Notes: a model not told the origin generated them from the letters alone. 64,000 bases of DNA from Comamonas terrigena NBRC 13299 (GCF_006740045.1 NZ_AP019749.1:2375001-2439000); one strand, 5' to 3'; shown: positions 18,367 through 29,321, counted from the stretch's first letter. Made by a program: numbers and translations.

Positions 18367-19754
18367 CATGTCTGCAGCACGGGGCTGTGCGGCTGCGTAC
18401 CCCTGTCCGTTGCAAGCCAGCGACCTGTACTCAACGTGTGCAGGTCTCTTCGGGCTGCACCGGAGGTGTCACGGGCTTCAGCCCCCCCGCCCTGCGCGGC
18501 CATTGTGACCCGATTGCGGCCGCGCTCCTTGGACGCATACAGCGCCGCATCAATGCGCTGCAGCAGGGACTCTTCCGCCTCGCCCAGCTGCCAGACCCCA
18601 ACCCCCAGGGAAATGCTGCAATGCCCCGCATTCGGCACCGAGTACCCCTGGACGGAGCTCCGTATACGTTCGGCCAGCTCCTGCGCCATCTCCAGCGTCA
18701 CATCCGGCAGGATCACCAGAAACTCCTCCCCGCCCCAGCGCACCACATAGTCCGTGCTGCGCACCGACTGCAGCAGCACCGCTGCCACACTTTTCAGCAC
18801 CAGGTCGCCGGTGCGATGGCCCCAGCTGTCATTGATGCGCTTGAAATGGTCCAGGTCGCCCAGAATCACGCCAAAGCCCTGACCGGACGCCAGTGCATGC
18901 ATCTGGCAATGCTGCAGTTCATACTCACCGGCATGCCGGTTCAGCAAGCCCGTCAGCTTGTCGCGGGAGGCCTGCTCGCGCAAAACCGTCTCGCGCTGCA
19001 CCTGCGGCGTGATGTCTTTGGAAACCCCTACATAGTGGCTGATCTTGCCTGCGCTGTTGTGCAAGGCGGCAATGCTCTGCTCGGCGTAGTACAGGCTGCC
19101 GTTCTTGTGGCGGTTGATGAAGGTGCCGCGAAAACCCTCACCCCGCAGCAGGCAGGCTTGCAGCGCTTCATAAAACCCCGGCTCGTGCATGCCCGAGCGC
19201 AGCAGCATGGGGCTTTGCCCCAGCAGCTCGCTGCGGGCATAGCCCGTCAAGGCCTCGCAGGCCTGGTTCGCGTACACGATGGTCCATGTATCATCGGTGA
19301 TCAGGATGGCGTCGTTCGATGCATTCAAGGCCTGCGCCAGCAGATTGCGCTCTTGGTCCGCCTGCACCCGCTCCGAGACATCGCGCTGTACCGAGACAAA
19401 ATAGCGGATCTCTCCGGCCCCATCGCGTACCGGCGAGATGTTCCACTCCAGATGGTAGGCCTCGCCGTTCTTGCGGTAGTTGATAGCGGCCCCTTCGAAG
19501 AACAGGCCCTGCTCCAGGCAATGGCGCAGCCTGTCCAGCACCGCCCGGTCGGTCGCCGGCCCTTGCAGCATGCGCGGGGACTGGCCCAGCAGCTCAGCCT
19601 CGGAATACCCCGTCATCGCGCACAGCGCCGCATTGCAGTACACGATCACAGGTCCGCCGCCGCCGCGTTCGGCATTGGTGATCATGACGGCGTTGAACGA
19701 CTGCTCCAGGGCCACTTGCAGCAGGTCGCTTTTGAAGGCGGGGAAAGTGTGCAT
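18366..19754 (-). CDS. Soluble PAS-PAS-GGDEF diguanylate cyclase
   Basis: A 462-residue protein with no membrane segment: two PAS domains (about 10-130 and 135-260) and a GGDEF domain (about 275-430). The active site RWGGEEF is intact and an RxxD inhibition site (RSTD) lies five residues before it, so it should make cyclic di-GMP with feedback control. The first PAS resembles LOV photosensors around GQSPRMLQGPATD, but the flavin-adduct cysteine of the LOV motif (NCRFLQ) is replaced by Pro, so classical photochemistry is not expected. Located just downstream of eda but 153 bp apart and probably separate. Confidence 0.9.
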   Translation of the reverse strand: MHTFPAFKSDLLQVALEQSFNAVMITNAERGGGGPVIVYCNAALCAMTGYSEAELLGQSPRMLQGPATDRAVLDRLRHCLEQGLFFEGAAINYRKNGEAYHLEWNISPVRDGAGEIRYFVSVQRDVSERVQADQERNLLAQALNASNDAILITDDTWTIVYANQACEALTGYARSELLGQSPMLLRSGMHEPGFYEALQACLLRGEGFRGTFINRHKNGSLYYAEQSIAALHNSAGKISHYVGVSKDITPQVQRETVLREQASRDKLTGLLNRHAGEYELQHCQMHALASGQGFGVILGDLDHFKRINDSWGHRTGDLVLKSVAAVLLQSVRSTDYVVRWGGEEFLVILPDVTLEMAQELAERIRSSVQGYSVPNAGHCSISLGVGVWQLGEAEESLLQRIDAALYASKERGRNRVTMAAQGGGAEARDTSGAARRDLHTLSTGRWLATDRGTQPHSPVLQT

Positions 19755-19907
19755 ACATCAATCACCAGACAGCTGTTGCCCAACCGGGCAGCACACTGTA
19801 AGCGCAATCCCACGCCTTGGCGATCTTTATAGCGACCGGCTGCTGCCGTCTCTGTGCAGGCGGGCGCTGCCAAGGCGCGGACAGGCAGCTCGGGCAGCGC
19901 GGGTCGC

Positions 19908-20530
19908 TCAGACAGCGCGCAGAGCCACCGCCTCGCGGGCCAGCGCAGTGATGCGACTCCAGTCGCCCTGCTCCATCGCCTCCACCGGCACCAGCCAGGA
20001 GCCGCCGACGCAGACCACGTTCTTCAGTGCAAGAAACTCCCGTGCATTGCCCTGCGAAATACCGCCCGTGGGGCAAAAACGCACATCGCCAAACGGCCCC
20101 TGCCAGGCTTTGAGCATGGCCGAGCCACCTGCCTGCACGGCGGGGAAGAATTTCAGTTCGTTGAAACCATCGGCCTGGGCGGCCATGATTTCGCCGCTGG
20201 TGGCCACTCCGGGCAACAGCGGCAGCCGGAGCTCCTGGCAGGCCCGGCCCAGCGCACTGGTATAGCCCGGACTGACCGCAAAACGCGCACCCGCATTCGC
20301 ACAGGCCTGCGCATCGCCCGCGCTGCGCACTGTGCCGGCGCCCACAATGGCCTCCGGCACCGCACGCGCAATCGCCTCGATGCAGGACAGGCCCTGGGGC
20401 GTGCGCAATGTGACTTCCAGCACACGCACCCCGCCCGCGACCAGGGCCTGGGCCATGGGTACGGCATGGGCCGGGTCGTTCAGCACGATGACCGGAATGA
20501 CAGGGCCATCCTGCATCAGCTCCAAGGCGG

Positions 20531-20549
<19 letters not shown>
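19908..20549 (-). CDS. eda: KDPG aldolase (2-keto-3-deoxy-6-phosphogluconate aldolase)
   Basis: A 213-residue class I aldolase splitting KDPG into pyruvate and glyceraldehyde 3-phosphate, the last step of the Entner-Doudoroff route. The Schiff-base lysine is Lys133 in NELKFFPA; Glu45 and Arg49 in EVTLRT are in the expected places. Its start lies 19 bp inside the end of edd with a strong GAGGGAG site, so the two are translationally coupled. Last gene of the gluconate operon. Confidence 0.95.
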
Positions 20550-22360
<1,811 letters not shown>

Positions 22361-22457
22361 GCGTGGTTCCTGCGATGCGCTCGGTGGCGCCTCTTCTCTG
22401 GTTCATGGGGCGTCCAGGACACGGCCCCCTGCCGTGTCCCGGAACACCCGGTGCGCC

Positions 22458-23477
22458 TTACTTGGCGGCGCGTGCCTGCTTGACGGCAGCCTGCACCTCG
22501 TCCCAGGTGCCTTGGCCCACGGTCTTGGCGATACCGGTGTTCACCGCCGTGAGCTTGTCGCGCATGCGGCCGGCTTCCGCTGCAGGCAGTTCGTTGACCT
22601 GCATGCCCTTGGCCTTGATGTCCGCCAGGGCCTTGGCCGCCTCCTCGCGGGTGTCCTTGCGCTCGAACTCGCGGCTCTTGATGGCCGCGTCCTGCAGCAC
22701 CTTCTTTTCGGCGGCGCTCAGGGTGTCCCACCACTTCTTGCTGACAGTGACGATCCAGGGGCTGTAGACGTGGTTGGAGACCGTCAGGTACTTCTGCACT
22801 TCGTAGAACTTGCTGGACAGCACGGTGTTGAACGGATTTTCCTGGCCGTCAACGGCTTTGGTTTCCAGCGCCGTGAACAGCTCGGAGAACGGCAGCGGCA
22901 CGGCATTGGCGCCCAGTGCTTTGAAGCTGTCGAGGAACACATTGTTCTGCATCACACGCAGCTTGACGTCGGCCAGGTCTTCCAGCTTGGCAATCGGGCG
23001 CTTGTTGTTGGTGAGATTGCGGAAACCGTTCTCCCAGTACACCAGGCCCACCATGCCCTTAGGCTCCAGCGTGGCCTTGACCTTTTCGCCCACCGGACCG
23101 TCGAGCACCACGTCAGCCTCCTTGGCGTTGCTGAACAGGAAAGGCGTGTCCCACACCGCCATCTCCGGCGACAGACCGACCAGCGTGGCCGTGGAGCCGA
23201 CCATCATCTCCTGCGCCCCGCCGATCAGCGCCTGCTGCATCTGCGTGTCCGAACCCAGCGAGGCATTGCCGATCGCCCGCACCTTCATCTTGCCACCCGT
23301 TGCCTTCTCCACCTCCTTGGCGAAGAAGCGCACGGCGCGCCCCTGGTTGGAATCATCGACCAGGCCATAGCCGAAGCGCACGATGCGCGGCTTGAAGTCC
23401 TGGGCCAGGGCCTGGCCGGTAGCGGCCAGCGTGGTGACAGCGGCCATCAGGCTGGCCAGTGCAAAGGGAATACGCAT
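22458..23477 (-). CDS. TRAP transporter substrate-binding protein (DctP type), probably gluconate
   Basis: A 339-residue periplasmic binding protein with signal peptide RIPFALASLMAAVTTLAATGQALAQ (residues 2-26). The TRAP signature around LRVMQNNVFLDSFKALGANAVPLPFSELFTALE carries the Arg that pairs with a substrate carboxylate. I choose the ATG at 23477 rather than the one two codons upstream (23483), because AAGGAG abuts the latter directly but lies 6 bp from the former. Between the TRAP membrane genes and edd, it should deliver gluconate or a related sugar acid; the substrate is inferred from context only. Confidence 0.88.
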   Translation of the reverse strand: MRIPFALASLMAAVTTLAATGQALAQDFKPRIVRFGYGLVDDSNQGRAVRFFAKEVEKATGGKMKVRAIGNASLGSDTQMQQALIGGAQEMMVGSTATLVGLSPEMAVWDTPFLFSNAKEADVVLDGPVGEKVKATLEPKGMVGLVYWENGFRNLTNNKRPIAKLEDLADVKLRVMQNNVFLDSFKALGANAVPLPFSELFTALETKAVDGQENPFNTVLSSKFYEVQKYLTVSNHVYSPWIVTVSKKWWDTLSAAEKKVLQDAAIKSREFERKDTREEAAKALADIKAKGMQVNELPAAEAGRMRDKLTAVNTGIAKTVGQGTWDEVQAAVKQARAAK

Positions 23478-23525
23478 GTTCATCTCCTTGGGTTATAGGT
23501 CGTTGGTAACACGGGAAAGACGTCG

Positions 23526-24806
23526 TCAATGCATCCAGCGCAACGGGGCCAGGATGATTTGGGGGAAAAGCACAAAAAGCACGGCCAGCAGCACGTAGAC
23601 CATCAGGAACGGGTTGGTGCCTTTGATCACGGTCTCCATGCGCAGCCGGCCCACACCCGCCACCACGTTTTGCACCGTGCCCACGGGCGGGGTGATCAGC
23701 CCCATACAGCCCACGTAGATGAACATGAAGCCGAAGTAGATGGGATCGATCCCGGCCTTGACCGCCAGCGGCGCACAGACGGGGCCGAAGATCAGGATGG
23801 TCGGGGTCAGGTCCATGGCGGTGCCCACCACCAGCAGGAACAGCATCATGGTGGCCATGAACAGCATGGGATTGCCCAGCAGGCCCGCGAAACTGTCTGC
23901 CAGCATATTGGGCAGGTCCGCCAGCGTGATCATGTAAGCCGTCACCGTGGCCGCACCGCACAGGAACATCACCACGGCCGTGGTCTTGGCCGCGGCCAGG
24001 AAGACGGCATACAACCGGCTCCAGGTCATTTCGCGGTAGATCACCATGGACACGAACAGCGCATAGACCGCGGCGACCACGGCAGCCTCGGTGGGGGTGA
24101 ACACCCCGCCCTTGAGACCGCCCAGGATGATGACCGGCATCATCATGGCCCAGAAGCTCTGGGCCAAGGCCTTCAGGCGCTGGCCCCAGGCCATGCGCGG
24201 TCCCCGCGACAGGTCATATTTGCGGGCAATGGACCACCAGGCAAAGATCAGGAACAGGCCCATGATCAGGCCCGGCACCACGCCGGAGAGGAACAGCTTG
24301 CTGATCGAGGTGTTGGTGGTCACGCCATAGATCACGAAGGGCATGGACGGCGGAATGATGGGCGCGATGATGCCGCCCGATGCCAGCAGCCCGGCGCTGT
24401 AGCTGTCGGGGTACTTCTGGTCCCGCATCATGGGCAGCAGGATGGTGGCCAGCGCAGCGGTGTCGGCGATGGCCGAGCCGCTCATCGAGGCCAGCAACAC
24501 GGCCGCGCCGATGGCCACGTAGCCCAGGCCTCCACGGATATGGCCCACATAGGCGCGCGCCAGGTCGATGATGCGGCGCGACAGACCGCCCGCATTCATC
24601 AACTCGCCCGCCAGGATGAAGAAAGGCACGGCCAGCAGCGGAAAGTTGTCGAAACCGGCCTGCAGGTTCTGCGCAAGCAACTGCGAATCGAAGAAATCCA
24701 GGTGCCACATCAGCGCCACGCCCGTGAGCACCAGCGCCTGTGCGATCGGCATGCCGATCACCATGCCGCCGATCAGCACCGCCAGAAAGATCAGGGTCAC
24801 AACCAT
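23526..24806 (-). CDS. TRAP transporter large permease (DctM type)
   Basis: A 426-residue inner-membrane protein of the DctM family with about 12 transmembrane helices. It is the ion-coupled transport subunit of a TRAP system. Family segments include PLLAVPFFILAGELMN, LLASMSGSAIADTAAL and IIPPSMPFVIYG. The ribosome site AAGGAG is 7 bp from the ATG. It follows the small subunit by 12 bp and precedes the binding protein by 48 bp. Confidence 0.94.
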   Translation of the reverse strand: MVVTLIFLAVLIGGMVIGMPIAQALVLTGVALMWHLDFFDSQLLAQNLQAGFDNFPLLAVPFFILAGELMNAGGLSRRIIDLARAYVGHIRGGLGYVAIGAAVLLASMSGSAIADTAALATILLPMMRDQKYPDSYSAGLLASGGIIAPIIPPSMPFVIYGVTTNTSISKLFLSGVVPGLIMGLFLIFAWWSIARKYDLSRGPRMAWGQRLKALAQSFWAMMMPVIILGGLKGGVFTPTEAAVVAAVYALFVSMVIYREMTWSRLYAVFLAAAKTTAVVMFLCGAATVTAYMITLADLPNMLADSFAGLLGNPMLFMATMMLFLLVVGTAMDLTPTILIFGPVCAPLAVKAGIDPIYFGFMFIYVGCMGLITPPVGTVQNVVAGVGRLRMETVIKGTNPFLMVYVLLAVLFVLFPQIILAPLRWMH

Positions 24807-24818
24807 GGTGTGTACTCC

Positions 24819-25325
24819 TTACTCGACCGACGTCTCGGCATGGTTGTCAGCCGGCGCGCCACGGCGCAGGTCGCGCAAGGTCACCACGATCAGGCCCACG
24901 GCCAGCACCAGGGTGGCCGCCGCGCCCAGCGCCAGCGGGTAGCCGAGCACCGTGCTGAAACTGTTCAGCCCGGCCTGGACCTGGTCCCAGGAGCCCGACA
25001 GCAGCAAGCCCATGCATGCCAGCACCAGCAGCTGCGACAGCCAGAACAGCAGCTTGCGTGCAGCGGGTCTCACGCGCGAGGTCACCAGATCGAAACCCAG
25101 GTGGCTGCCTTCGAAGGCAGCGACGATGGCACCGATGGCCACCAGCCAGACAAAGAGCAGGCGCGAGATCTCCTCGTACGACACGATGCTGGTGTGAAAC
25201 ACATAGCGCAGCACCACATTGACGAAGACGGCAATGACCATGCCGGCCAGCGCCAGCACCATCAGCGCCTCGGCCAGCCGCTGAAGGCGCGGCTTGGGGC
25301 CGGCTGCGGGGGAATCGGTTTGCAT
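24819..25325 (-). CDS. TRAP transporter small permease (DctQ type)
   Basis: A 168-residue inner-membrane protein with four predicted helices, the small TRAP subunit that bridges the large permease and the binding protein. The segment SRLLFVWLVAIGAIVAAFEGSHLGFDLV is typical of DctQ. AGGAG precedes the ATG. It begins 30 bp after gntK in the same operon. Confidence 0.9.
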   Translation of the reverse strand: MQTDSPAAGPKPRLQRLAEALMVLALAGMVIAVFVNVVLRYVFHTSIVSYEEISRLLFVWLVAIGAIVAAFEGSHLGFDLVTSRVRPAARKLLFWLSQLLVLACMGLLLSGSWDQVQAGLNSFSTVLGYPLALGAAATLVLAVGLIVVTLRDLRRGAPADNHAETSVE

Positions 25326-25355
25326 GTGGGGTCTCCTGATGTTGTGTTTATGTTG

Positions 25356-25919
25356 TTAGGTGGTCAGTGCATGGGGCCGGCCCAGCCACGATTGGGTGCG
25401 TTGCACGATCTCGGTCAGCGGCAGCGTGGCATCCACGCAGAGCACGGTGCCCTCGCCTTCGGGGCGCTCCAGGGTCGCAAACTGGTTGGCCACGAGTTCC
25501 GGCGAGAAAAAATGCCCGGAGCGGCCCTGCACACGCTGCAGCGCGGTGTCGTAGCCCAGGTCCAGGAAGACGAAGCCCACCGTACCGCTCGGGCCGGCAT
25601 CGCGCAGGCGGTCACGGTATTTGCGCTTGAGCGCCGAGCAGGTCAGCACCACACCGGGACCGGGCGTTGCAATGGCCGAGTCCAGCAGGCGCGTCAGCGT
25701 GTCCAGCCAGCCGCTGCGGTCTTCGTCGGTCAAGGGCGTGCCGGACTGCATCTTGCGGATGCTTTCCTCGGCGTGGTAAGCATCGCCTTCGTGCAGGGTC
25801 CAGCCCAAGGCATGCGCCAGCGACTGGCCCACGCTGGACTTGCCGCAGCCGGAGACCCCCATGACGACCAGCGCCTGGGGATTGCGTTCGGGATTGGTTG
25901 TTCGGATAGCGCTATCCAT
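25356..25919 (-). CDS. gntK: Gluconokinase
   Basis: A 187-residue P-loop kinase phosphorylating gluconate to 6-phosphogluconate. The P-loop is GVSGCGKSS (21-29), followed by the family's EGDAYHAEESIRKMQSGTPLTDEDR; the later LTCSALKRKYRDRLR is also characteristic. ATG 25919 gives the usual family length; a 28-codon in-frame extension upstream crosses a terminator-like hairpin and is unlikely. No clear ribosome site is visible before the ATG, and an operator palindrome covers its first codons. First gene of gntK-TRAP(Q,M,P)-edd-eda. Confidence 0.92.
   Translation of the reverse strand: MDSAIRTTNPERNPQALVVMGVSGCGKSSVGQSLAHALGWTLHEGDAYHAEESIRKMQSGTPLTDEDRSGWLDTLTRLLDSAIATPGPGVVLTCSALKRKYRDRLRDAGPSGTVGFVFLDLGYDTALQRVQGRSGHFFSPELVANQFATLERPEGEGTVLCVDATLPLTEIVQRTQSWLGRPHALTT
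25904..25917. promoter_or_regulatory. LacI-type operator 1, inside the start of gntK
   Basis: GGATAGCGCTATCC is a perfect 14-bp palindrome with a central CG, the form typical of LacI/GntR-type (LacI family) operators. It overlaps codons 1-6 of gntK. Its core matches the second site at 26021-26032 in 11 of 12 positions. Confidence 0.7.
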
Positions 25920-25927
25920 GATCTTGC

Positions 25928-25950
25928 AAAAAAAGCAGGCCAGGGCCTGC
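25928..25950 (-). terminator. Terminator-like hairpin in the gntK leader (possible attenuator)
   Basis: On the minus strand a 7-bp stem (GCAGGCC with GGCCTGC, tight loop) is followed by seven T, ending 8 bp before the gntK start codon. It lies between the likely promoter and the first gene, so if it works it would cut transcription of the whole gluconate operon. It could also be chance. Confidence 0.5.
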
Positions 25951-26020
25951 CTTGGATTTCGGTGTTTCTCTCGGCCATCTGCGGGTTTACACGCAGCAAC
26001 CATGGCCTCGGGATGAATGG

Positions 26021-26032
26021 GTTAGCGCTATC
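26021..26032. promoter_or_regulatory. LacI-type operator 2, in the gntK-regulator divergent promoter
   Basis: GTTAGCGCTATC differs from operator 1 (GATAGCGCTATC) at one base and keeps the TAGCGCTA core. On the minus strand a TATGAT -10-like box (26030-26035) overlaps it, so bound repressor would block the gntK promoter. The centres of the two sites are 116 bp apart, close to 11 helical turns, which would allow DNA looping. Confidence 0.7.
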
Positions 26033-26072
26033 ATAACCTTCGCCCGCACAGCCTCCGACCTAGGACAATCCC

Positions 26073-27158
26073 TTGGCCCGACACCCTCCTCCCGCTTCAC
26101 AGTCTGCCCCACTGCCCTCTTCTGCCGAGCCTGCGCGCCACCGCTCACGGTCTTCCCGCGCCAGCGGCCGCGTCACACTCAGCGATGTCGCAGAAGCCGT
26201 CGGCGTCAGTCCCATGACGGTCTCGCGCGCACTGCGCGGCGAACGCCGCGTGGACCCCGCTCTGGTCGAGAAAATACGCGCCACCGCCGCGCAGATGGGC
26301 TATGTGCCGGACCCGGCTGCGCGCGCCCTGGCTTCGCAAAAAAGCGCCCAGGTGCTGGTATTGGTTCCCATGCTGTCCAACACCCTGTTCGTGGACCTGA
26401 TCGAGGCCGTGCACAAGGAACTGTTCGCTGCGGGCTACCACGCCCTGATCGGCGTGACCCACTACGACCGGGCCGAGGAAGAGCAGCTGTTGCGCACCTA
26501 CCTGCCCATGCGCCCTGCGGGCCTGCTGCTCACCGGCTTTGACCGCAGCCCCGCCGCACGTGCACTGGTGGCCGCCAGCAAGGTGCCGTGCGTGCACCTG
26601 ATGGAGTTAGGCGACGGCAGCGGCACGCCCAGCGTCGGGTTCTCACAGGCCGATGCAGGGGCCTCCATCACCCGGCACCTGGTCGAACGCGGCCACAGGC
26701 GCATCGCCTTTTGCGCCGGCCAGCTCGATGCCCGTGTGATGCAGCGGGCCACCGGCTACCGCCGTGCATTGCAGGAAGCCGGCCTGTACGACCCTTCTCT
26801 GGAACTACTCTGGCCCCGCCCCACGTCGATGGCGCTGGGCGCCGAACTGCTGGACGCCGCGCTGCGGCTGGAGCCCGCCCCTGATGCCCTGTTCTTCTGC
26901 AACGATGACATTGCCCAGGGCGCCTTGCTGGAAGCCCTGCGCCGGGGGCTGCAGGTACCGCAGCGCGTCGCCATCACCGGCTTCAATGACCTACCAGGCA
27001 GCGACCAGATGGTGCCGCCGCTGACCACCATACGCACGCCGCGCAGCCATATCGGCACCGAAGGCGCACGCATGCTGTTGAAGCTCATACGGGGTGAGCC
27101 CGTAGACCCGCCCAGCATGGATCTGGGCTACGAGCTGGTGGTACGGCAAAGCAGTTGA
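26073..27158 (+). CDS. LacI-family regulator of the gluconate operon (GntR-like)
   Basis: A 361-residue LacI/GalR-type repressor. A 32-residue basic, Ser/Pro-rich lead precedes the helix-turn-helix (VTLSDVAEAVGVSPMTVSRALRG, about residues 34-56); the periplasmic-binding-protein-like effector domain follows to the end. The only start that includes the full HTH is the TTG at 26073, with AGGA 8 bp upstream; a weak start fits a low-level repressor. Divergent from gntK across two matching operators, it should respond to gluconate or 6-phosphogluconate. The effector is inferred. Confidence 0.88.
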   Translation: MARHPPPASQSAPLPSSAEPARHRSRSSRASGRVTLSDVAEAVGVSPMTVSRALRGERRVDPALVEKIRATAAQMGYVPDPAARALASQKSAQVLVLVPMLSNTLFVDLIEAVHKELFAAGYHALIGVTHYDRAEEEQLLRTYLPMRPAGLLLTGFDRSPAARALVAASKVPCVHLMELGDGSGTPSVGFSQADAGASITRHLVERGHRRIAFCAGQLDARVMQRATGYRRALQEAGLYDPSLELLWPRPTSMALGAELLDAALRLEPAPDALFFCNDDIAQGALLEALRRGLQVPQRVAITGFNDLPGSDQMVPPLTTIRTPRSHIGTEGARMLLKLIRGEPVDPPSMDLGYELVVRQSS

Positions 27159-27280
27159 GGCTTAAGGCTTAAGGCTCCAGGCTGCACGCCGTGGCTGCGG
27201 CCGCCGCCACCTGCTGCCCCCCGCACGGGCGCCCACCACCACGCCATTGTCCGACCCCGGCTGCCGGACAGGACGACCGT

Positions 27281-28171
27281 TCACAGCGCTTGAATCAGGC
27301 GCTGCCTCAGTGCGTGCGCCGCATGGCTCAGCACCCGGTCCCGCCGCTGCAGCAGACCCAGGGTACGCCACACGTCGGGCGCGGTCAGTGGCACACCGCA
27401 GATGCGCAGATGGTCCTGGCGCAAAGCCAGCTGCGGCACCACCGCCAAGCCCAGGCCGGCCTCCACCAGGGCCAGGGCGCCGGTGACGTGGTTGCATTCG
27501 TGCCAGGCCACGGGCTGTTCGGGCAGCCCGGCCATCACCTGGTCCAGCAAAAGCCTGTTGCCGCTGGTGTGGGATACGGAGATCAGACGCTTTCCGGCCA
27601 ACTCCGCCCACTCCACCTGGCTGCGATCGGCCCAGGCGTGGTCGCGCGGCGTGGCCAACACATAGCGCTCGCGCGTCAGGGCCTCGAAGCGCAGCGCAGG
27701 CTCCTGACTGCCCGTGAAACTCAGGCCGAAGTCCGCTTCCCCGCGCAACACTGCCTCCACCACCTGCTGCGCGCTTTCGTCCACCACGCGCACCTGCACA
27801 TCGGGTTGCTCCTGCGCGAAGGCCTGGAGCACGGGGGGCAGCAGACTGGTAGCCGCCGAAGGAATGCAGGCCACCGCCACACGGCCACGGCGCAGCTTCA
27901 CCTGGTCGTCCAGGCGCTGCACGGCCTCATCCAGCACGGCCAATGCCCGGCGCGCCTCCTGCAGGAACTCCTGACCCACCTCCGTCAGCGCCACATGGCG
28001 GGTGGTGCGCTCAAGCAACCGAGCACCCAGCATCGACTCCAGCCGTTCCACACGCCGGCTCAAGGCAGGGGGCGAAAGGTAGAGCGCCTCGGCAGCCAGG
28101 CGGAAACTGGCCTTCTCCGCCGTGGTCACGAAGGCGAGCAATTCGCCCATCTCGAATTTAATGCTTTGCAT
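27281..28171 (-). CDS. LysR-family transcriptional regulator
   Basis: A 296-residue LysR-type activator. The winged helix occupies about residues 8-66 (FRLAAEALYLSPPALSRRVERLE), and the two-lobed effector domain follows. AGGA lies 7 bp before ATG 28171. It is divergent from a Bug-type receptor gene with 104 bp between, the usual layout for control of the transporter. A palindrome TTGCATGCAA (28166-28175) covers the start codon and may be a binding half-site. Confidence 0.92.
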   Translation of the reverse strand: MQSIKFEMGELLAFVTTAEKASFRLAAEALYLSPPALSRRVERLESMLGARLLERTTRHVALTEVGQEFLQEARRALAVLDEAVQRLDDQVKLRRGRVAVACIPSAATSLLPPVLQAFAQEQPDVQVRVVDESAQQVVEAVLRGEADFGLSFTGSQEPALRFEALTRERYVLATPRDHAWADRSQVEWAELAGKRLISVSHTSGNRLLLDQVMAGLPEQPVAWHECNHVTGALALVEAGLGLAVVPQLALRQDHLRICGVPLTAPDVWRTLGLLQRRDRVLSHAAHALRQRLIQAL

Positions 28172-28275
28172 GCAACAGTCCTTCTAAAAGTTGCAATTTA
28201 CAGAATAACACCCGCTGCATACGATGGCGCCCTTGAAAACGCTGGCACCGGCCGGCATGCAATGGAGACAAAACA

Positions 28276-29250
28276 ATGCAGCAACGCAGACTGATCGCGG
28301 GCAGCGCCCTGGCGGCCCTTTTTTCCCTGGCCGTGGGGACCGCACAGGCCCAGGTCTTCCCGCCCAAGAAGCCCGTGACCATGGTGGTCGGGTTCGCCGC
28401 CGGCGGCTCCGCCGACATCGCCGCGCGCGTCATCGCCAAGAAACTGGGCGAGAACATCGGCCAGAGTGTGGTGGTGGAGAACAAACCCGGCGCGGGTGGC
28501 AACCTGGCACATGCACAGGTCGCCAATGGCCCATCCGACGGCTCGGTACTGCTGTTTGGCTCCATCGGTCCGCTGAGCATCGCCCCGCACTTCATGAAAA
28601 TCGGTTACGACCCGCTCAAGGACCTGGCCCCCATCACCATGGGCGTGAACTTCCCCAACGTGCTGGTCGTGCCGGCCAGCACGGGCATCAAGACACTGGG
28701 CGAATTTGTGGCCAAGGCCAAGCGTGAACCCGGCAAGCTCGACTTCGCCTCCACCGGTCCTGGTTCCGCCTCGCACCTGGCTGGCGAACTGCTCAACGAT
28801 GTCGCCAAGATCGACACCCTGCACGTGCCCTACAAGGGTGGAGCGCCCGCCCTGCAGGACGTGTTGGGCAGCCGGGTCACCTCCTTCTATGCAGCACCGC
28901 CCACCGCCCTGCCGCATATCGAATCCGGCAAGCTGATCCCGCTGGCCACCACGGGGCTCACGCGTCCTGCCTATCTGCCCAACGTGCCTACCGTGGCCGA
29001 AAGCTTTCCAGGCTTCAACGCCACCAACTGGTATGCCTTCGTGGCGTCCGCCAAGACCCCCAAGCCCCTGCTGGACCGCTGGAACACCGAACTCGTCAAG
29101 GTGCTGAACACCCCCGAAGTACGCGACAACCTGCTCAAGCACGGCCAGACCGCCGCGCCCGGCAGCCGCGAAGAGCTGGGGCAGTTCATCGCCGCCGAGC
29201 ATGCCAAGTGGGGCCGCATCATCCGCGAGCGAAAAATCACGGCCGACTGA
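28276..29250 (+). CDS. Orphan Bug-family (TctC) periplasmic solute receptor
   Basis: A 324-residue tripartite-tricarboxylate-type binding protein. A signal peptide ends at AQAQ (residue about 25). The family landmarks are present: VTMVVGFAAGGSADIAARVIAKKL, VVENKPGAGGN and HVPYKGGAPALQDVLGS. GGAGAC precedes the ATG. No TctA or TctB membrane genes are nearby, as for most Bug proteins in Comamonadaceae and Bordetella. The divergent LysR gene probably controls it. Ligand unknown, likely a carboxylate. Confidence 0.92.
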   Translation: MQQRRLIAGSALAALFSLAVGTAQAQVFPPKKPVTMVVGFAAGGSADIAARVIAKKLGENIGQSVVVENKPGAGGNLAHAQVANGPSDGSVLLFGSIGPLSIAPHFMKIGYDPLKDLAPITMGVNFPNVLVVPASTGIKTLGEFVAKAKREPGKLDFASTGPGSASHLAGELLNDVAKIDTLHVPYKGGAPALQDVLGSRVTSFYAAPPTALPHIESGKLIPLATTGLTRPAYLPNVPTVAESFPGFNATNWYAFVASAKTPKPLLDRWNTELVKVLNTPEVRDNLLKHGQTAAPGSREELGQFIAAEHAKWGRIIRERKITAD

Positions 29251-29321
29251 TACCCGCGCCCGGCGGCCGCCACGGCCGCCATCCGGAACCCGATACACAC
29301 AAAAAATACAGGAGACACACC

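Noticed and set aside
25920..26003. A 28-codon N-terminal extension of gntK
   Set aside because: It crosses the terminator-like hairpin, adds Cys/Phe-rich sequence absent from gluconokinases, and has no properly spaced ribosome site.
23529..26036. An 835-codon plus-strand frame over the TRAP genes and gntK
   Set aside because: It crosses several real genes and the divergent promoter; composition is not protein-like.
28166..28175. TTGCATGCAA palindrome at the LysR start as a defined operator
   Set aside because: It is short, overlaps the start codon and lacks a clear T-N11-A partner; mentioned only as a possibility in the LysR entry.
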